13,535 nt of DNA from an uncultured Lachnospiraceae bacterium. Its GTDB lineage: Bacteria > Bacillota > Clostridia > Lachnospirales > Lachnospiraceae. Shown here piece by piece: positions 7,374 through 13,535 of this stretch. A program made the position numbers and the translations under genes. Under the pieces are notes generated by a model. That model saw only the letters and a program-made list of their open reading frames with translations, was not told the origin of the DNA and made no database searches. Location of the stretch: positions 1 through 13,535 of the forward strand of contig CABUBX010000042.1 of assembly GCA_902489925.1 (NCBI GenBank). Direction: 5' to 3'. The first letter of the stretch is position 1. Every line of letters begins with the position of its first letter.

Positions 7374-8146
7374 TGATGAGTGAACAAAAAAAAGAAGATA
7401 TGCAGACATATTGTGAGGAAGCTCATGTGGAAGGCCGCAATCCTGTCCTCGAGGCTTTTCGCGCAGGCCGCACAGTCGATAAGCTTTTTGTTCTTGACGG
7501 CTGTCAGGACGGTCCTGTAAGGACGATTATAAGGGAGGCAAAAAAGCAGGATACACGGATTCAGTTTGTGACAAAAGAGCGGCTTGACGGACTTTCCGAA
7601 ACGGGACATCATCAGGGCGTTATTGCCGTATGTGCGGCATATAAGTACGCTGAAGTTTCGGATATTTTAGAAAATGCCCGCAAAAAGGGCGAGCCGCCGT
7701 TTGTCTTTGTGTTGGACGGCATTTCCGACCCACATAATCTCGGTGCAATTATCCGCACGGCCAATCTTGCAGGTGCCCACGGCGTCATTATTCCAAAAAA
7801 CAGAGCCGTAGGTCTGACACCGACGGTTGCACGCACAAGTGCCGGTGCACTCAACTATACACCGGTTGCCAAAGTCACAAACCTTGCAAAAACAATGGAG
7901 GACTTGAAAAAGTGCGGATTATGGTTTGTGTGTGCGGACATGGGCGGCGAGCAAATGTACCGTCTGAACTTAAAAGGCGCGATTGGTCTTGTTATTGGCA
8001 ATGAAGGCGAAGGCGTCAGCCGTCTTGTAAAAGAAAAGTGTGATTTTATCGCCTCCATTCCGATGTTCGGCGATATTGATTCGCTGAATGCTTCTGTAGC
8101 TGCAGGCGTGCTTGCCTATGAGATTGTAAGGCAGCGGCTGCATTGA
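7373..8146 (+). CDS. rlmB: TrmH-family 23S rRNA (guanosine-2'-O)-methyltransferase
   Basis: The protein is about 257 aa and is SAM-dependent, methylating the 2'-O of a guanosine in the peptidyl-transferase region of 23S rRNA (Gm2251 in E. coli numbering). An N-terminal substrate-binding domain starts with VEGRNPVLEA. The knotted SPOUT domain carries its three motifs: DPHNLGAIIRTA (119-130), LVIGNEGEGVS (206-216) and IPMFGDIDSLNASVAAG (229-245). GGAG at 7364-7367 can serve ATG 7373 (5 nt) or ATG 7376 (8 nt). A TTG at 7370 is too close. I take 7373 because it overlaps the mrnC stop by one base, but 7376 is equally possible. The annotation as RlmB rather than another TrmH paralogue rests partly on the mrnC neighbourhood. 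Confidence 0.93.
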   Translation: MMSEQKKEDMQTYCEEAHVEGRNPVLEAFRAGRTVDKLFVLDGCQDGPVRTIIREAKKQDTRIQFVTKERLDGLSETGHHQGVIAVCAAYKYAEVSDILENARKKGEPPFVFVLDGISDPHNLGAIIRTANLAGAHGVIIPKNRAVGLTPTVARTSAGALNYTPVAKVTNLAKTMEDLKKCGLWFVCADMGGEQMYRLNLKGAIGLVIGNEGEGVSRLVKEKCDFIASIPMFGDIDSLNASVAAGVLAYEIVRQRLH

Positions 8147-8165
8147 TTTGGACAGAGGATTTTAT

Positions 8166-8777
8166 ATGACAGATGAATGTTTTAAATCAATGACAGATGA
8201 GCAAATTGTCATTCATATTCAAAATGGTGACAATCGGGCAATGGAGTATTTGCTTGAAAAATATAAAGATTTGGCAAAGTGTAAGGCGCGTACCTTATAT
8301 TTAATCGGCGGTGACGGCGATGATTTGATTCAGGAGGGCATGATTGGATTGTATAAAGCAATTCAGGGCTTTGATGAAACAAAACATTCCTCCTTTTATC
8401 ATTTTGCCGAAATATGTGTAAATCGCCAGCTTTATACAGCTGTGAAAGCGTCTCAGAGAAAAAAACACAGCCCGTTAAATAGTTATATATCTTTAGAAAG
8501 CATGGCAGCAGATGAGGAAAACAGACCACACGCGGAAGCTTTTATCGCAGGTCTTAGTCCGGAAGAACTTGTCATCGGACGAGAGAGTGCCTTGCAGCTT
8601 AAAAGGGAAATTGTAAAAAATCTCAGTTCTTTTGAGCAACAGGTCATTAAGCTGTATCTTAGCGGCATGGGATATGTTAAAATTGCGGAAAAATTAAATA
8701 AAAGCGAAAAGTCTATTGATAATGCCCTGCAGCGGATTAAGACAAAAATAAGGAATTATATTGGAGGAAAAGAATGA
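8166..8777 (+). CDS. sigH: SigH-like RNA polymerase sigma factor (sigma-30 type)
   Basis: The 203-aa sigma-70-family protein most resembles Bacillus SigH, which directs the transition to stationary phase, competence and sporulation entry. Region 2 covers about 11-100, with GDDLIQEGMIGLYKAI (51-66) for core binding and the -10-recognition segment FYHFAEICVNRQLYTAVKAS. KKHSPLNSYISLES follows, a segment nearly shared with SigH. Region 4 (about 140-200) contains the helix-turn-helix YVKIAEKLNKSEKSIDNALQR. ATG 8166 is chosen for AGAGGA (8154-8159) at 6-nt spacing; a TTG at 8148 lacks a site. In Bacillus, yacP lies between rlmB and sigH; here only 19 nt separate them. The gene overlaps the next one by ATGA. 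Confidence 0.9.
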   Translation: MTDECFKSMTDEQIVIHIQNGDNRAMEYLLEKYKDLAKCKARTLYLIGGDGDDLIQEGMIGLYKAIQGFDETKHSSFYHFAEICVNRQLYTAVKASQRKKHSPLNSYISLESMAADEENRPHAEAFIAGLSPEELVIGRESALQLKREIVKNLSSFEQQVIKLYLSGMGYVKIAEKLNKSEKSIDNALQRIKTKIRNYIGGKE

Positions 8778-9661
8778 TTATAAACTTTATCAGAGGATTT
8801 TGTATGGCACTCGCAGATAGTGTACCCGGTGTATCCGGCGGCACAATAGCCTTTCTTCTCGGCTTTTATGATAAATTCATTCAGTCATTGAATGATGTTT
8901 TTGCCGGAACAAAGGAGGAACGAAAAGAAGCTGTCAAGTTTCTTGCAAAGCTTTTTGTCGGCTGGCTTATCGGTTTTGGCAGTGCGGTCTTAGTGCTAAC
9001 AAGCGTTTTTGAATCTCATATTTATGCCATCAGCTCACTGTTTCTGGGCTTCATTATTGTGGCGATTCCTTATGTGATTGCCGAAGAAAAGGATACGATT
9101 AAGGGGAAATGGAGTCATTTATTATTTACCGTGATTGGCGTGGCAGTTGTTGTTGTCATCAGCTTTTTAAATCCTGTATCGGGAAAGGGCATCAGCATTG
9201 ATGTGGGCAGCTTAAACATTGGACTGATTATTTATGTTTTTGTTGCTGCGGCAGTAGCCATTACAGCGATGATTCTTCCGGGAATTTCAGGCTCTACACT
9301 GCTTCTTATTTTTGGCCTTTATGTGCCAATCATATCCGCCATTAAAGAAGTGATGCATTTTAACTTTGCGTATTTGCCGATTCTTATTGTTTTTGGCCTT
9401 GGTATTATCGTCGGTATTGTTTCAATGATTCGTCTTTTAAAGATGGCATTGAAAAAATTCCGCTCACAGACAATCTATATGATTCTTGGTCTTATGCTCG
9501 GCTCATTATACGCCATTGTTGTGGGCCCGACAACATTAAGTACGCCTCAGCCTGCCATGACAATATCAACATTTAGCCCTGTATTTTTTATCGTTGGCGG
9601 CGTCATTATTGTCGGACTTCAAATGCTGAGAAAAGTTTTGGAAAAAACTTCAAAAGCGTAA
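8774..9661 (+). CDS. DUF368 membrane protein, probable undecaprenyl-phosphate transporter
   Basis: The 295-aa multi-pass membrane protein has two related halves, each marked by a Pro-Gly re-entrant-like motif: DSVPGVSGGTIAFLLGFY (15-32) and LPGISGSTLLLIFGLY (168-183). This duplicated motif defines DUF368. Members of this family (PopT) have been reported as polyprenyl-phosphate transporters that return the undecaprenyl-phosphate carrier to the inner leaflet for cell-wall synthesis. The specific substrate here is inferred from the family. The start ATG overlaps the sigH stop by ATGA and has GGAGG (8763-8767) upstream, so it is translationally coupled to the sigma factor. It is the last gene of the cys operon, and no convincing terminator follows. 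Confidence 0.88.
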   Translation: MIINFIRGFCMALADSVPGVSGGTIAFLLGFYDKFIQSLNDVFAGTKEERKEAVKFLAKLFVGWLIGFGSAVLVLTSVFESHIYAISSLFLGFIIVAIPYVIAEEKDTIKGKWSHLLFTVIGVAVVVVISFLNPVSGKGISIDVGSLNIGLIIYVFVAAAVAITAMILPGISGSTLLLIFGLYVPIISAIKEVMHFNFAYLPILIVFGLGIIVGIVSMIRLLKMALKKFRSQTIYMILGLMLGSLYAIVVGPTTLSTPQPAMTISTFSPVFFIVGGVIIVGLQMLRKVLEKTSKA

Positions 9662-9668
9662 CGCAAGT

Positions 9669-9699
9669 TACAGAAATTTATATGAAACCGGAGTATACT
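9669..9699 (+). promoter_or_regulatory. Possible promoter of the superoxide reductase gene
   Basis: A TATACT -10-like element (9694-9699) lies within the palindrome AGTATACT. The only -35-like match is TTACAG at 9669-9674, with a long 19-nt spacer. The region is AT-rich and the gene is separated from DUF368 by 94 nt, so a promoter is expected, but the elements are weak. Confidence 0.3.
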
Positions 9700-9755
9700 G
9701 TAAACATCTTAAACGAAAAGTAAATCATAATGTTATATATTAGGAGGAGACGACA

Positions 9756-10133
9756 ATGAAAGCAAAATTTTATGTATGTAAACACTGTGGAAATATCATC
9801 GCATTCGTAGAGGACAAGGGTGTTCCTGTAATGTGCTGTGGTGAGAAGATGGAGGAACTTAAAGCAGGTACAGTTGATGCAGCTGTTGAAAAGCATGTGC
9901 CGGTTGTGACAAGAGAAGGTAATCTTGTTAAAGTATCTGTAGGCTCTGTAGAGCATCCGATGGTTGAAGCACATTATATTCCATTTATTTGGGTTGAGAC
10001 AACAAAGGGCAATCAGATGAAGTCTTTAAAGGCTGATGAAAAACCGGAAGCAACATTTGCATTGACAGACGGCGAGGAAGTTGTCGGCGTATATGCTTAC
10101 TGCAACCTTCACGGTTTATGGAAAGCTGAATAA
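9756..10133 (+). CDS. dfx: Desulfoferrodoxin, two-iron superoxide reductase
   Basis: The 125-aa cytoplasmic protein reduces superoxide to hydrogen peroxide without making oxygen, the usual defence of anaerobes. The N-terminal desulforedoxin domain supplies an Fe(Cys)4 centre I: C8, C11, C27 and C28 (CKHC and MCCGEKM). Centre II has the Fe(His)4Cys ligands H47 (EKHVPV), H67 (VEHPM), H73 (EAHYI), C116 and H119 (YCNLHG), with the catalytic loop residues E45 and K46. The start follows AGGAGG (9742-9747) by 8 nt. Codon use leans to GGT, GTA, GTT and GCA rather than the GGC and GCG common in neighbours, suggesting high expression. A terminator follows directly, so it is probably a single-gene unit. 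Confidence 0.97.
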   Translation: MKAKFYVCKHCGNIIAFVEDKGVPVMCCGEKMEELKAGTVDAAVEKHVPVVTREGNLVKVSVGSVEHPMVEAHYIPFIWVETTKGNQMKSLKADEKPEATFALTDGEEVVGVYAYCNLHGLWKAE

Positions 10134-10153
10134 GCGTTTTTACAAATGTGAAA

Positions 10154-10184
10154 GGGGTATCCGTTGATTCGGATGCCTCTTTTT
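10154..10184 (+). terminator. Intrinsic terminator after dfx
   Basis: GGGGTATCCG (10154-10163) pairs with CGGATGCCTC (10170-10179) across a 6-nt loop, with two G-U pairs, and is followed by TTTTT. It lies 20 nt after the dfx stop. Confidence 0.88.
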
Positions 10185-10209
10185 GCGAATGGCACACGAT
10201 TTCAAGGCA

Positions 10210-10238
10210 TTGACGAAAATGTGCGGCTCAAGTACAAT
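10210..10238 (+). promoter_or_regulatory. Promoter of the M29 aminopeptidase gene
   Basis: TTGACG (10210-10215), a 17-nt spacer and TACAAT (10233-10238) give one mismatch to each consensus box. It lies between the dfx terminator and the aminopeptidase ribosome binding site GGGAGG (10264-10269). Confidence 0.82.
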
Positions 10239-10278
10239 AGACAATGGATTATCATAAAAATTCGGGAGGAAAAAAAGG

Positions 10279-11514
10279 ATGAATTTTGAAGAAAATTTAA
10301 GAGAATACGCGTCGCTGATTGTGCGCTGCGGGATTAATATTCAAAAAGGGCAGGAGATGGTGCTTCGCTGTCCTGTAGAAAATTTTGCCTTCGGCCGTTT
10401 GCTTGTTGAAGAAGCCTATAAGGCAGGGGCGAAGGAGGTTATCGTACACTGGAAGGATGATGCAGAGCGCCGTCTCTGGTTTGACTATGCCCCGATGGAG
10501 GTTGTTGAGACGCTTCCGCAATGGAAGGCGGCATCCATGAATGATTATGCAAAAAGCGGTGCGGCTTTTGTGACTATTGTGAGCAGTGACCCGGAAATAT
10601 TTAAAGGTGTTGATGATGAGAAGATGCGCGCCTCATCAAAAGCGGGCAATGAAGGATATAAATATTTTTATAAGCGGATGATGACAAGTGAACTTCAGTG
10701 GAATGTGGCGGCTGTGCCTAACGAAAAGTGGGCATTAAAAATGTTTCCGAAGCTTTCAAAAGAAGAAGCTATGGATAAGCTGTGGGAGGCAATTTTCACT
10801 GCTGTGCGTGTCGGTGGCGGCAAGGCTGTCGATGCATGGGAAGCATTGGATGAAACGCTGAGCCACCGCTGTGAGGTGCTTAATCATTATGCTTTTGAAA
10901 AGCTTCACTATAAAAACAGCATTGGCACAGACTTTACGGTTGGTCTTGCAAAAAATCATATATGGGAAGGCGGCTCAGAGGTCGGCGGCAACGGTGTCCG
11001 CTTCTTTGCCAATATGCCGACCGAAGAAATATTTACGATGCCGGACAACCGTGTGGCCGAGGGTACTTTAGTTTCAGCGCTGCCGCTTTGCCATGACGGT
11101 ACATTGATTCGGGATTTTTCCCTGACCTTTAAAGACGGAAAGGTTGTTGCTTATAAAGCGGCAGAGGGCGAGGAAGTGTTAAAGCGTATTTTAGATACGG
11201 ATGACGGTGCGAAGCGTCTCGGTGAGGTTGCACTTGTGCCTTATAATTCGCCAATCTCTAATATGGGCTATCTTTTTTATGAGACATTGTTCGATGAAAA
11301 TGCGTCATGTCACTTTGCCCTTGGCGCATGTTATCCGACAACTGTCAAAGGCGGCGCCGACATGAGCGAAGAAGCTTTGGCAGCCATCGGCGGCAATGAT
11401 TCTCTGACGCATGTAGACTTTATGGTCGGTACAAAGGATTTGACGATTACGGGCATCACAAAAGACGGACAGGAAATCAAAGTTTTTGAAAACGGTGACT
11501 GGTGTCTGGATTAA
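10279..11514 (+). CDS. M29-family metalloaminopeptidase (AmpS/PepS/AmpT type)
   Basis: The 411-aa protein has the normal length for peptidase family M29 and removes N-terminal amino acids from peptides in the cytoplasm using two metal ions. The metal-site residues characteristic of M29 are all visible: E250 in NMPTEE, E316 in LGEVALV, H345 in CHFALG, Y352 (catalytic Tyr), and H378 with D380 in LTHVDFMVG. No signal peptide is present. It has its own promoter and a strong terminator after the stop, so it is monocistronic. The ATG start is set by GGGAGG, with 9-nt spacing. Substrate range cannot be read from the sequence, and I do not choose among the symbols ampS, pepS and ampT. Confidence 0.95.
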   Translation: MNFEENLREYASLIVRCGINIQKGQEMVLRCPVENFAFGRLLVEEAYKAGAKEVIVHWKDDAERRLWFDYAPMEVVETLPQWKAASMNDYAKSGAAFVTIVSSDPEIFKGVDDEKMRASSKAGNEGYKYFYKRMMTSELQWNVAAVPNEKWALKMFPKLSKEEAMDKLWEAIFTAVRVGGGKAVDAWEALDETLSHRCEVLNHYAFEKLHYKNSIGTDFTVGLAKNHIWEGGSEVGGNGVRFFANMPTEEIFTMPDNRVAEGTLVSALPLCHDGTLIRDFSLTFKDGKVVAYKAAEGEEVLKRILDTDDGAKRLGEVALVPYNSPISNMGYLFYETLFDENASCHFALGACYPTTVKGGADMSEEALAAIGGNDSLTHVDFMVGTKDLTITGITKDGQEIKVFENGDWCLD

Positions 11515-11530
11515 TAAAACAGATAAAACA

Positions 11531-11574
11531 AAAAAATCTTCACATACAACTAAAATGTATGTGAAGATTTTTTT
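11531..11574. terminator. Bidirectional terminator between the aminopeptidase and tRNA-Thr genes
   Basis: TCTTCACATACA and its exact complement TGTATGTGAAGA form a 12-bp core around a 7-nt loop. Flanking A6 (11531-11536) and T7 (11568-11574) runs extend the stem. On the plus strand it ends the aminopeptidase transcript. On the minus strand the A run becomes a T run that ends the tRNA transcript. Confidence 0.93.
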
Positions 11575-11579
11575 ATGCG

Positions 11580-11652
11580 AGCTGCCTAGGGGACTTGAAC
11601 CCCCGACCTCCGCCTTACCAAGGCGACGCTCTACCGACTGAGCCAAGGCAGC
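11580..11652 (-). tRNA. tRNA-Thr, anticodon GGU
   Basis: Read on the minus strand, the gene begins GCTGCCT at 11652 and closes with AGGCAGC, a perfect 7-bp acceptor stem. The D arm is GCTC...GAGC. The anticodon arm TCGCC-TTGGTAA-GGCGG gives anticodon GGT, which reads ACC and ACU (Thr). The T arm is GGGGG-TTCAAGT-CCCCT. The discriminator is T and no CCA is encoded, so the end must be added enzymatically. The gene is convergent with the aminopeptidase and shares its terminator. Confidence 0.97.
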
Positions 11653-11674
11653 ATTCTCTTTTGCAACGATAATA

Positions 11675-11703
11675 ATCATACTATATGCGTTATTTTTTGT
11701 CAA
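11675..11703 (-). promoter_or_regulatory. Promoter of tRNA-Thr
   Basis: On the minus strand there is TTGACA (11703-11698), an exact 17-nt spacer and TATGAT (11680-11675), placing the start about 15 nt before the tRNA. This near-consensus promoter overlaps the last codons of the broken dedA gene, so loss of dedA function need not affect the tRNA. Confidence 0.88.
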
Positions 11704-12317
11704 TAGATTTTAAGCGTTTCTTTTTTTTGAAAAACAGATAAAAAATATAGACGGCTGCGGCTGCCAGACAAATCAATTTTAATATATGTCCATAGGTACT
11801 TATGGCATCGGAGATAATCGTCCACGATTGACCGGCGAGCCGTCCGAGACTTACGAGTACAATATTCCATATGGCCGAGCCGACGGCGGTCATGGCAAGA
11901 AACGAGCCCCACGGCATTTTTGCCATTCCTGCGGGAATTAAGACTTCGGACGATGGGGACACAGCGGCAGAAAAAGACTGTATACTTTCCTTTCTTTCTA
12001 AACCAGTCCATTGTATATTCGACATCATCTCTGTTAAAGTGAAGCAGCCGTCCGAGCCGCCCGTACAAAAAACGATTAAGCTTTTCGTTTGTTAAAAGAT
12101 ATCCGAGTTCATACAGAACAACAGCCCCGATGACCGAGCCTGCGGTGGCGCAGGCGATGACACCGGAAAGGGTAAGCTTTGTGTAGGTCGTCATAAAACC
12201 GCCAAAGGTTAGGATAACCTCTGACGGAATCGGCGGAAAAATATTTTCAAGAGCAATAAGTATGGTGACACCGAGGTAACCAAATTGATTTAAAAAATGA
12301 ATGAGTGCTTCTGCCAT
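11690..12317 (-). pseudogene. DedA-family membrane protein gene with a frameshift
   Basis: Two overlapping minus-strand frames together make one DedA protein. The first (from ATG at 12317, with GGAG 7 nt upstream) has the family motifs ENIFPPIPSEVIL (24-36) and FFCRCVPIVRSL (115-126). The second resumes at IPAGMAKMPWGSFLAMTAVG and runs to TAA at 11690-11692, ending in a Lys-rich tail after a final membrane segment. The frame is lost at about 11936-11942. DedA proteins usually read RSL-I-S-IPAG here, so the data fit a 5-nt loss; restoring it gives about 210 aa, a normal length. DedA proteins (UptA type) are known undecaprenyl-phosphate transporters, which is inferred for this copy. A sequencing or assembly error is the main alternative. 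Confidence 0.82.
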
Positions 12318-12446
12318 AAAATCACTCCGGTAAAAAAGGGTTATTCATTTATATGAAAATTTAGTTTATAAAAGACCGAAAAAGGCCATATTAAATGATG
12401 TTGAGAATTAAAATATGAAAAAACATGAAAATACGAGGTGAGTGTG

Positions 12447-12875
12447 ATGAAAGGGATTGCAGAAAATATATTTTTGTTTGCCTTTGGCGGTGCTGTTTAT
12501 TATTGTATCGAGCTTTTGTTCAGGGGCTTTTCCCACCCGACAATGTTTGTGCTCGGCGGCATCTGTTTTGTACTCTGCGGTATTTTGAGCCATGCGGCAC
12601 CGGAGAATACCGGACTTTTGGGTAAAATGTTTTTATGCGCGATAATGATTACAACACTTGAGCTTTTGTTTGGTTATATTTTTAATATAAAACTTGGGAT
12701 GCATATATGGAATTATGACAGCCACACAGTGAATTTTAAGGGACAGATTTGCCTTGTTTTTTCTGTGCTGTGGTACGCTTTAAGCGGCGTTGCCATCATT
12801 GCCGGAGATTATATGCGCTATTACCTGTACGGCGGTGTAAAACCGTGCTATAAGATGATTGGTGAACATATGTAA
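12447..12875 (+). CDS. Small membrane protein, CmpB-like putative ABC transporter permease
   Basis: The 142-aa protein has about four membrane segments. Recognisable positions are YYCIELLFRGFSHPTMFVLGG (part of the first and second helices), the central TLELLFGYIFN and the C-terminal GQICLVFSVLWYALSG. The pattern E-x-x-x-G-Y-I-F-N, then a Trp-Asn-Tyr, then G-x-I-C-L-x-F-S fits the family annotated as putative ABC-transporter type IV permease (CmpB-like), whose function is not established. ATG 12447 is chosen because GAGGTG (12435-12440) lies 6 nt upstream; in-frame GTG codons at 12438 and 12444 overlap that site. The gene is divergent from dedA across a 129-nt AT-rich gap with no promoter clear enough to call. 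No ATPase partner is present in the window. Confidence 0.72.
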   Translation: MKGIAENIFLFAFGGAVYYCIELLFRGFSHPTMFVLGGICFVLCGILSHAAPENTGLLGKMFLCAIMITTLELLFGYIFNIKLGMHIWNYDSHTVNFKGQICLVFSVLWYALSGVAIIAGDYMRYYLYGGVKPCYKMIGEHM

Positions 12876-12910
12876 ATCGTTATAATGAATAAAATCAATT
12901 AAAAAATATA

Positions 12911-12938
12911 TTTACAATCAAGAAAAATATGGTATGAT
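12911..12938 (+). promoter_or_regulatory. Promoter of glnS
   Basis: TTTACA (12911-12916), a 16-nt spacer and TATGAT (12933-12938) lie in an AT-rich stretch 34 nt before the glnS start. No T-box or other leader fits in the short gap, so glnS expression seems unattenuated. Confidence 0.65.
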
Positions 12939-12972
12939 TAATATATTATGCTAATTTGGAGGAATCTGTACG

Positions 12973-13535
12973 ATGGAAAAAGAAACTGTTTCAAAAAATT
13001 TTATTGAGCAGATGATTGATAAAGACCTTGAAGAAGGTAAGGTGGAGGCTGTCTGCACACGTTTTCCGCCTGAACCAAACGGATATCTGCATATCGGACA
13101 TGCAAAGTCTATTTTATTAAATTATGGTTTGGCACAAAAGTACGGCGGTAAGTTTAACCTCCGTTTTGATGACACAAACCCTACAAAGGAAAAGACAGAG
13201 TTTGTGCAGTCAATCATTGATGACGTTGAGTGGCTCGGCGCCCATTATGACGGTGAGATTCGTTTTGCGTCCAATTATTTTGAGCAGATGTATGAAGCGG
13301 CTGTCAAGCTGATTAAAAAGGGCAAGGCTTATGTGTGTGATTTAAGCGCTGAAGAAATCAGAGCATACCGCGGCACATTAAAAGAACCGGGCAAGAACAG
13401 TCCTTACAGAGACAGAAGCGTTGAAGAAAATCTTGACCTTTTTGAACGCATGAAAAACGGTGAGTTTCCTGACGGCTCAAAGGTGCTGCGCGCAAAGATT
13501 GATATGACATCTTCAAATATTAATATGCGTGACCC
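12973..13535 (+). CDS. glnS: Glutaminyl-tRNA synthetase, 5' part
   Basis: 187 codons are present and the frame runs off the right edge without a stop; a full enzyme is about 550 aa. This class I synthetase charges tRNA-Gln directly with glutamine. The N-terminal signature RFPPEPNGYLHIGHAKS (30-46, including HIGH) and LRFDDTNPTKEKTEFV are those of GlnRS. Bacterial GluRS instead has a shorter P-S-P-T-G-x-x-H-[IV]-G form, so a non-discriminating GluRS is unlikely. GGAGG (12958-12962) precedes ATG 12973 with a rather long 10-nt spacing. Presence of GlnRS implies that Gln-tRNA-Gln need not be made only by the GatCAB amidation route. Confidence 0.95.
   Translation, partial: MEKETVSKNFIEQMIDKDLEEGKVEAVCTRFPPEPNGYLHIGHAKSILLNYGLAQKYGGKFNLRFDDTNPTKEKTEFVQSIIDDVEWLGAHYDGEIRFASNYFEQMYEAAVKLIKKGKAYVCDLSAEEIRAYRGTLKEPGKNSPYRDRSVEENLDLFERMKNGEFPDGSKVLRAKIDMTSSNINMRD

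Noticed and set aside
9658..9671. GTAAC-GCAA-GTTAC hairpin at the end of DUF368 as a terminator
   Set aside because: The stem is only 5 bp and is followed by AGAAATTT rather than a T run.
11305..11703. Minus-strand frame of 132 codons
   Set aside because: It runs through the tRNA-Thr gene and antisense to the aminopeptidase. The peptide AQSVERRLGKAEVGGSSPLG is the usual false translation of a tRNA.
11936..11942. Programmed ribosomal frameshift in dedA
   Set aside because: No slippery heptamer or stimulatory structure is apparent, and simple frame shifting would still leave about two conserved residues missing.
1..13535. CRISPR arrays, insertion sequences, integrases or attachment sites
   Set aside because: No regularly spaced repeats, transposase motifs, terminal inverted repeats or tRNA-end duplications were seen.

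Overview
The window looks like chromosome from an anaerobic, low-to-moderate GC Gram-positive bacterium, most likely a clostridium close to Lachnospiraceae. The evidence is a Cys-type T-box leader, a SigH-like sigma factor, a mini-RNase III, a two-iron superoxide reductase, a GlnRS, strong GGAGG ribosome binding sites with ATGA stop/start overlaps, and TTGACA/TATAAT-type promoters. The genus is inferred from gene content, not from a search.

Positions 2-4469 hold a tight plus-strand operon: the tail of an unidentified gene, a BspA-type leucine-rich-repeat (LRR) protein, a VWA protein with an N-terminal metallopeptidase-like domain, a MoxR-type AAA+ ATPase, and the isoprenoid gene ispF. The LRR/VWA/AAA trio looks like a MoxR-VWA remodelling system with an added repeat protein, and it is the least explained system here.

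Positions 4503-9661 hold a second operon: a promoter whose spacer is a perfect 14-bp palindrome, a T-box riboswitch with a UGC (Cys) specifier and a terminator, then cysE, cysS, mrnC, rlmB, sigH and a DUF368 membrane protein. All gaps are under 20 nt and several genes overlap. The order matches the Bacillus ispF-gltX-cysE-cysS-mrnC-rlmB-yacP-sigH locus with gltX and yacP absent. Cysteine supply and charging are therefore physically linked to rRNA maturation, a transition-state sigma factor and a probable polyprenyl-phosphate transporter.

Positions 9662-11574 hold two genes that look independently transcribed: a desulfoferrodoxin (superoxide reductase) with a 3' terminator, and an M29 metalloaminopeptidase with a near-consensus promoter. 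The latter ends at a strong bidirectional terminator shared with a convergent tRNA-Thr(GGU) gene on the minus strand. The tRNA promoter lies in the 3' end of a minus-strand dedA gene, which is broken by a frameshift that fits a 5-nt loss.

Positions 12318-13535 hold an AT-rich divergent intergenic region, a small membrane protein of the CmpB-like putative ABC permease family, a promoter, and the 5' part of glnS, which runs off the window. DUF368 and DedA are the two known families of undecaprenyl-phosphate transporters, so an intact member of one lies about 2 kb from a broken member of the other.
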